NCBI RefSeq assembly: GCF_048544455.1
Contig: NC_133537.1
Coordinates: 68,020,134 to 68,084,133, forward strand
Length of the DNA stretch: 64,000 nucleotides
Direction of reading: 5' to 3'
Source of the DNA: Silene latifolia
Lineage: Eukaryota > Streptophyta > Magnoliopsida > Caryophyllales > Caryophyllaceae
Below, in pieces: positions 58,201 to 64,000 of this stretch (its first letter is position 1; each line of letters begins with the position of its first letter). A program made the translations under genes and the position numbers. The notes under the pieces are model-generated. The model worked only from the letters and a program-made list of their open reading frames with translations. It searched no databases and was not told the origin of the DNA.

Positions 58201-60297
58201 TACATTGGACTCTGAAATTACTATGAGAAAAGAGCCATATATACATGTCATAGAAGGAAAATTAACAACGTTTACCACAATACGAAGACGGTCTCTGGGT
58301 TTATCTGGCTGCCGAGGAAGTAGTTCCACATATTCAGGAGTACAGTGCACACCATCAATTGTTGTTCCCTGGCCAAGGGCCACTAAGTGACGTTTATGGA
58401 CATCACCAACAACTGTGGCAATATATCTACAGATGCCAACTGAAGTTAATCACAGACTGATCATACGATACAGCACTAAACATGGTGGCAAACTTATGTT
58501 ATCATTAACTCCAGTTAGACTATCAACAACGTAGACACAGGATACCCACCCCACAATTCTGCAGACAAAAGCAGTTGTTTATACTTCCAAAGTTCATAAA
58601 TATATAGTACTCCATGTAAGATAGTATACAATCAAAGCATAACTCATGATTTATTAATTAGATTGACAAGAAAGATTGAGATACATAGGCATCTAGCAAG
58701 TTACGTAAAAATAGCTAGGAATTTCATATAAGATAGAATTTCGGAACAGCACTTGAAGTAAAATTCGTCATTTCAAATATGAAAAGTGAAAAATAAATTC
58801 CAAATCCAAATTTCCTGTTTGGGAAACACAAAAAATTCAAAACTAGAATTTCGATCTAAAACTAAAAAACGTCCGTCATTTTGGAATGCTCATTTTTCCT
58901 CTTGGATAGCCAATACCTGTCACACTCTTTCTCCTCCCCCTCCAATTTACTCATAGACAAAATAATATAGGAATTTTCAACTCACACCATGGAAATCTAC
59001 TTCTACAAATTTGTAAAGTTGAAATGAATAAATAGATCAGCTGTAAACTACAAACCATTAAAATTTGCAGAGCTCTCAAAATTTGATAATAACCTCCCAA
59101 AATTTACTTCTGCAACTTTTAGTAATTAAAGAAAATGCATACTTTGATTAATTTCCAAGCCCTACCGACAAACTGAAGATGTAAATTAATTTTTTTTAGA
59201 AAACCTACTAGAACAACCCTTCCCAACAATTCCTAGCACAAAACCATGAACGTAGAATAGAACTTCTACGTTGAAGCTATTGGAGGTCGAAGAAAGTTAG
59301 TTTATCTTTCCCCTAGGTCGTAGTACAAAACCATGAACAGCCCTTCCCAACAAAGCACATGCAACACAATTTGGCTTGATCTACACCAAGTTTGGTTACT
59401 TGATAAAGAAAATTAGAAAGGTAAGATTAATTATGATCATAAACAATGACGCTTGTAGTCTTGTACCAATAAACGCCCAAAACAGAAAGTCAACTCCATT
59501 TTTTTAGGTTCTTCCTCGGGTAGGAGAAGAACAGTGCATTAAGTTTATGTTTTACCACAGAAGAGGAAAATCTTTACAAATTGCTTTAACTATCAGAAGT
59601 AAAAGGGCACTTACTCCTTTGTTAGATTAGAAGAAGGGTGTGATACTCTTTGGGCAAAGTCACCTGGACAGGAAGAAAAAAAAAAAACATTATTGTCTTC
59701 ATAACTCTAAATTGTGCTACATAATCCTGAAACTACGAAGTTAGACAGGGAATTGTAAATTTACCATCATTGGTGACAATAATTAACCCCGTTGTTGCAA
59801 CATCCAGGCGGCCCACAGTAAATAGTCGTGGTTTTAGCTCTCCAGGAAACTTTTTGTCCTGAGGGCATGCCAAGCAATATGATGACAGATTAGAGTATGA
59901 AAAGCTTCAGAGTTCAGGGTGTCAAGATAACCAAAAAAAATGTGAGAGAAGTCAAAGTAGCCTATGATGCACGTACCCAACTTTTTAAAAAGTCATCAAA
60001 TAAACACAGAACAGACTTCGACTCTTTCAGACCAGCTGAGCATATGTACCTGAAATGATGAAAGTATATCAAGCAAAGAATAACAATGTCTTCAAAGTTC
60101 TGAATTACAACTTAAAAAAACTCTTGCAGTAACAAAGATTGAAAGGAAAAAAAATTCAATAGCTCTTTGTAAACATTGTTGGATTTGAAAATATACCCTT
60201 TTGGCTTGTTCAGAGCAAGATAGACCTTCGGTGGCAATCTTTTAGGTAAGCGGTTTCCATTGACATAGATAACATCTTTACCTGGATCAACTCTTGT
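52242..60297 (-). CDS. SVR1: Chloroplast RsuA/RluB-type pseudouridine synthase, SVR1-like (5' part not in view)
   Basis: The enzyme converts uridine to pseudouridine in rRNA; the Arabidopsis relative SVR1 acts in chloroplast rRNA processing. Exons in order of transcription are 60197-60297, 59977-60049, 59765-59858, 59615-59663, 58270-58426, 56201-56257, 55591-55646 and 52242-52302. All borders are GT-AG and in phase: 215 residues plus stop. Motifs are VYLALNKPKGYIC, GRLDVATTGLIIVTNDGDFA (GRLD carries the catalytic Asp), SHPSSNLTKEY, LRIVVN, EGRNHEVRELVKNAGLE and LKRTRIGGFRLSTDL. The first visible exon opens at an AG acceptor with TRVDPGKDVI, so the transit peptide and S4 RNA-binding domain lie in exons further right. 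An Athila-like element begins about 90 bp beyond, so the gene has either a greatly enlarged intron or a severed 5' end. The intron 56258-58269 holds an RTE remnant and a MULE; the intron 52303-55590 holds two foldback elements. The visible exons look undamaged. The SVR1 identity is by recall of the family sequence. Confidence 0.9.
52858..53040. mobile_element. Foldback element, copy 1
   Basis: The ends are TGTGTTACC and, inverted, TGTTACTCCGACAC. Inside, CGACACGGGTGT and GTGTCG arms alternate. TAGGCC lies on both sides. It is closely related to the element at 53611-53765. A MULE-like origin is possible. Confidence 0.6.
53611..53765. mobile_element. Foldback element, copy 2
   Basis: The ends are TGTGTTACTC and, inverted, TGTTACTCCGACAC, with CGACACGGTGTCGTGTC inside. 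Near-matching flanks (GAAATGGCAT and GAATGGCAT) suggest a target duplication of about 9 bp, as MULEs make. Non-coding. Confidence 0.6.
56690..58080 (-). mobile_element. RTE-type LINE 3' remnant, split by a MULE
   Basis: On the minus strand near 58080-57880 the frame reads SPIEDKMMENRLGWFGHVRR, RPINAPVR and later GRGRPKKTWMKVIQND, the conserved tail of plant RTE (BovB-like) reverse transcriptase. Near 56700-56740 the end phrase FMSADPKSFWDQGYDV matches the RTE C terminus. In-frame stops are present. The intervening DNA includes the MULE at 56998-57798. The remnant lies in an intron of the pseudouridine synthase gene. Confidence 0.75.
56998..57798. mobile_element. Non-autonomous MULE, 801 bp, 9-bp TSD
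   Basis: A perfect 9-bp duplication, TTTAAACAA, lies at 56989-56997 and 57799-57807. Long inverted repeats of about 100 bp begin GAGAAAATTGTTGATTACAA on the left and GAGAAAATTGTTGATTATAG on the right, read inward. The interior has an (ACA)n run at about 57282-57303 and a stretch resembling a plant 5' UTR (CTTCTAAAACCCTAAAATC), which may be captured gene DNA. No transposase. Confidence 0.88.
58427..59614 (-). other. Intron of the pseudouridine synthase gene
   Basis: A 1.2-kb intron, AT-rich. No transposon ends or other genes recognised. Confidence 0.6.
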
Positions 60298-60389
60298 CTG
60301 CACATCATCCATAGTAAATAGCTATTCAGTGCCACATAGACAAAGGTTAATGATAGTGTCATAAAGAGTCGAGTCAAGTGAGTGTTCTT

Positions 60390-63300
60390 AGCACCACTCA
60401 TGTGTTTAATAAGGGTCTTTAAGTATGTTTATGATAATAAGTGATTCTCTATTGTCGGGGCTATGATCGTAGTGTATTTGGACTTGCTCGGGATTGACAA
60501 AGTGAACAAGATCATGTCCAAGTTATGTCACAAGTCAAGGGAGGGCAAGAAAGACCTTTGAAGCAACAAGACAAGCATTAAGGTGGATTTTGGAAAGAAG
60601 CGACCAGGCATTTTGGCAGACTGCCATTTGCCACAGCAGTCTGCCACGGCAGTCTGCCATTAAGCCGGCGGTCTGCCGGTGTGCTGGACTCAAATTTGTT
60701 GCTCTGCTTTTTGGCGTAAATCAAGGCCCATTCCGTGCTTACCCTAGGATTTCGTGTAGCACTATATATACCCCAAATATTTGAGAACAAAAGGGATTAT
60801 GCTTTGCTTTGAATCTGATAATAATTAGACCTTAATCATTTCCATTTTCATTGTAATCTTTCCACAAAACTTGGGTTGTAAGACAATTATGGAAGGCTAA
60901 TCTTCCATTACTTGGTGTAATTTCATTCAAAGTTTTCAACTTTGGTATTGTAAGACTCTCTAATCTCTCTTAATTTATCTAATATCCTTTCCTTGTGCTT
61001 AATTCCTTATGTTGAATGATGTTTATGTTTGGGTTGGCCATCCATGCTTATTGTTGTTCAACTATTGCAAATTCTAGAGAAATGGCTTAATCTATCTAGA
61101 ATTATTTGGAGCAAACTTATTGTATGTTGATTTGGTTTAAAGGATTCATATAATAAGTAGGAAAGTTTATATCTTTTTCTCATTTGTATGGTTTAATCTT
61201 ATAAGGGATTGATCCTAGCTTCATCTTTTGGTTAAAATCTTAATGCTCATGCTTAGTCTCTTTTCATGGTTTAATGACTTGTTGTCTAAGTTTGAAGGGT
61301 ATACGTAGATGGTTTAATTTACATGTATCAACATCTTGAGATGGTAGTATTGGGTAGATAATTTTGAGAGAGTAAAAAGAGTCAAACTTTACTAATTGTT
61401 GGTTACTAAGAGGAAGTTACACCAAGTTCTCTTTAATATTGAATTTTCTTGCACACTAAGTGTTTGTTAGAGTGTCTTGTTAGAAAAGATTACAACTTTC
61501 TTTTATACTCATGTTACCAATCAACTCAAACCCCCTTTTTGGTCTATGTTCACCTATTGTTTGTCATTGTTAATAACCATTGTGTGTTTATAAAGTTGAT
61601 TAGCGAGTCTTAATTAGTAGTAGAGTCTTAACTAAGTATTCAATAGTTTACAATTCAAGTCTTTAGTTTAAAAGTCCTTCTCTTGGGATCGACCCCTTAC
61701 TTGCACTATATTGCTTTATCAATTAGAGTAATCTAGAGTATAGTTTGGCTTATAAACTATTAATTTGGTAGTTAATTCTAGTATTACGACACCTAGTAAT
61801 TCAACTTATCAAATTCACCTAGTAATTCACCTAATAATATTCTTGGCTATTCACCAACCCTTGGTATCAACGACCTCCAAGGGGAGGACAAGTTGAAGAG
61901 GAAGACTTCGAACTCCTCTCGGTTGATCCAATAGAAGTAGAATATCTACAAATGGCTAATGATACAAGAACCATCCGGGATACTCAACCTCTATGCATTG
62001 CCTACCCACCCATGGGAGCCAATGCAAATTTCGAGTTGAAGGGCTACTTTATCCACAATCTACCGAAGTTTCATGGGCATGCGGGAGATGACCCCAACCG
62101 TCATCTCTCCGAATTCCATATAATGTGTGAAGGTGCTATACCAAATGGTGTCACAGAAGACCAATTTAAGTTGCGAGCTTTTCCATTCTCTTTACTAGAT
62201 TCGGCAAAGGATTGGCTATTCTACCTTCCACCGGGTACAATTCGTACTTGGAAGGACATGAAAGCGGCATTTCTTGAAAATACTACCCTGATTCAAGACA
62301 TAACCATTCCAAGAAAGCCATCACTTCTCCGGAACAAGATCCAAGTGAAAGCTTGTATGAGTATTGGGAAAGGTTCAAGAAGTTGGTTGCTCAATTTCCC
62401 TACCATGGACTAAGTGGTGATGATCTTTTGATTAACTTTTGTGATGGTCTTACTCAACAATACCAAATAATGGTGAATGCCGCTACGGGTGGTGGGGTTG
62501 ACAATTACTCTCTGGCGGAGGCAAATGAAATCATAGAGAGGTTAGCCGCAAGCACAAGAAACTATGGGAGAGGTCGAGGGTCTAAAACTCTCCACTCAAT
62601 TGAAACACCCTCCACTTCCAACCAAAAACTTGAGAAGACCGTGGATGATCTCACCAAAATGGTGGCTCAATTGGTGGGAAACAATCAAGGTGGAGGACAA
62701 GGATCCAATGTAGAGTGCAATTATTGTCAAGGTCCACACCCGATAGAGTCTTGTCCCATCATGGAAGAACAAGGGATAAGCAAGGAGAATGTGAGTGTCA
62801 TGATGCATGGTAACTATAATTCTAGAAATCCCACCGGGGGAGGATACTACAAATATGATCCAAATAGGAGGGGATACTTCAAAGAGTTTCCAAAATGGGC
62901 AATTCAACCATTTGAGGAACCAAAATTCACAAGGTCCCAACCCAAATTACCAAAGAAACCAAAATTTTCAACAAGGAAAAGAAAGTTCTTTCCAATTTGG
63001 AAATCAAGGTAACCAAGGTTACCAAGGCAACCACAAGAATTTTCAAGGAGGGGGTTCCTCCTCTCAAGGAGATGACGATTTATCCACCAAGGAGATTTTT
63101 AAGATGCTTATGAAAGGGCAAGCCGAGACAACCAATAGGTTTGACAAAGTGAAAAACCTTGAGATCCAACTTGGCCAAATTGCACAAGAGATTGCCAAGA
63201 ACAATCAAAAGAACTCCAATTCAATTCCATCTACAACATTTCCTCCAAAGGAAAATGCAAGTGCAGTGACATTGAGGAAGGGGAGAACTCTAGAATCTCC

Positions 63301-64000
63301 CCCAAAGAAGAAGAGAAAGGCAAAGTCAAATGAGAGGGTCATTAACATTGAAGAACAAGTAGAAGAAGAGCTTGTGATTGAGAAAGAAAAAGGGTCATCA
63401 TCAAAAGCTAGTGGAGATGAATTGAAGAGTCCATTGAGAATGGACAAAGAAGACAAAGACAACAACACCAATGATCATATTGAGGAGATCATAAGAGAAC
63501 ATGTTGTGGAGGTACCTTTTCCTTATACTCTCACACATTCTAAGAGGTTTAAAAGAGATGAGGATCTCTATGAAACCTTTAGAAAGTGTGAAGTGAACAT
63601 TCCCTTACTAAATCTGTTAAAAGGTGTTCCAAGGTATGCAAAGTTCCTTAAGGAACTTTGTACACCTAGGAGAAACTCAAAAAAGGGAACCCAAAGAGTG
63701 AAGGTGAGTGAACATGTCTCCGCCATTTTCAAAAAGTCACTTCCTAAGAAGTGTGGCGATCCGGGGATGTTCACTATACCTTGCTCTATTGGGAAGAAAG
63801 ATTTCACCCATGCCATGTTAGACCTAGGAGCGTCAATTAATGTAATGCCCTATAATCTTTATGAGACTTTAGGACTCCCACCCTTGTTGAAAACCGATGT
63901 AGTGATCCAACTTGCGGATCGCTCAAACATATACCCAAAGGGAATGGTGGAGGACGTGTTGGTAGAGGTAGACCACTTGACTTTCCCGGCCGACTACTTC
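60390..64000 (+). mobile_element. Athila-like element, left part, runs off the window
   Basis: An LTR-like stretch (about 60390-61815) has a TATA box ACTATATATACC at about 60760. Upstream of it, at 60615-60678, are four GGCAGTCTGCC-type inverted motifs. GGGATCGACCCCTTACTTGC lies near 61687, as in Athila LTR ends. Gag and protease regions follow. The exact LTR start and the primer site could not be fixed. The element lies just upstream of the first visible exon of the pseudouridine synthase gene. The 3' half is outside the window. The coding part visible has a few breaks. Confidence 0.75.
61952..64000 (+). pseudogene. Athila-like gag-pro region
   Basis: Gag is recognised by ANFELKGYFIHNLPKFHG, DDPNRHLSEFH, FPFSLLDSAKDWLFYLP and the knuckle CNYCQGPHPIESCPIM near 62719-62763. 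A Lys/Glu-rich linker follows (about 63180-63500), then RYAKFLKELCTPR-like and KSLPKKCGDPGMFTIPCSIG segments, and the retropepsin-like LDLGASINVMP with QLADRSNIYPKGMVEDVLVE up to the window edge. The order matches Athila. Broken, about two or three breaks seen. Confidence 0.85.

Noticed and set aside
61021-61850. Possible host intergenic DNA or gene before the right Athila gag
   Set aside because: The GGATCGACCCC phrase and position before gag mark it as the LTR and leader of the Athila-like element.

Overview
The window is plant nuclear DNA. The evidence is spliced genes with GT-AG introns, MATE and organellar pseudouridine synthase genes of the plant type, and a dense mass of plant transposons: Tat-like, Athila-like and Tekay-like Ty3/gypsy elements, Copia, L1 and RTE LINEs, PIF/Harbinger, CACTA-like, MULE-like and Stowaway-like MITEs. 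The repeat style fits a core eudicot, perhaps Caryophyllales, but that placement is a weak inference.

Host genes. Both recognised genes and one gene remnant lie on the minus strand. A seven-exon MATE/DTX efflux transporter (48065-50209, 489 codons, no breaks seen) has an orphan exon-1 copy at 6618-6866, with matching upstream DNA, about 41 kb away. The two look like an old tandem pair pushed apart by transposons. A chloroplast RsuA-type pseudouridine synthase resembling SVR1 occupies 52242-60297. Eight exons encode the whole catalytic part, but the first exons (transit peptide and S4 domain) are not in view, because an Athila-like element starts about 90 bp upstream of the first visible exon and runs off the window.

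Layout. 1-1868: AT-rich intergenic DNA. 1869-5266: a PIF/Harbinger element with a SANT-like exon spliced directly to a DDE domain. 5267-8915: small foldback elements and MITEs plus the orphan MATE exon. 8916-20458: a Tat-like LTR element with TSD CGTTC and only a gag-like ORF. 20857-23250: a 5'-truncated L1 with a 12-bp TSD. 23280-30508: a CACTA-like end, a minus-strand LTR, a TNP-like gene split by a Tat-type solo LTR (TSD TGACC), and a Copia fragment. 30509-47274: a nest in which a Tekay-like solo LTR (TSD TATAC) holds an Athila-like element, which holds a Tat-type solo LTR in gag (TSD CATCC) and a Tekay-like solo LTR in its 3' LTR (TSD TTATT). 47362-47798: a short LINE tail with a 15-bp TSD. 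48065-60297: the two host genes. About 60390-64000: a partial Athila-like element.

Most notable observation. In five unrelated LTR types the U3 region carries a family-specific cassette of short GC-rich inverted-repeat motifs some 50-150 bp upstream of the TATA box. In the one element with both LTRs, the differences between the LTRs are concentrated in these cassettes and in the first ~250 bp. No CRISPR array, rRNA gene or tRNA gene was seen.
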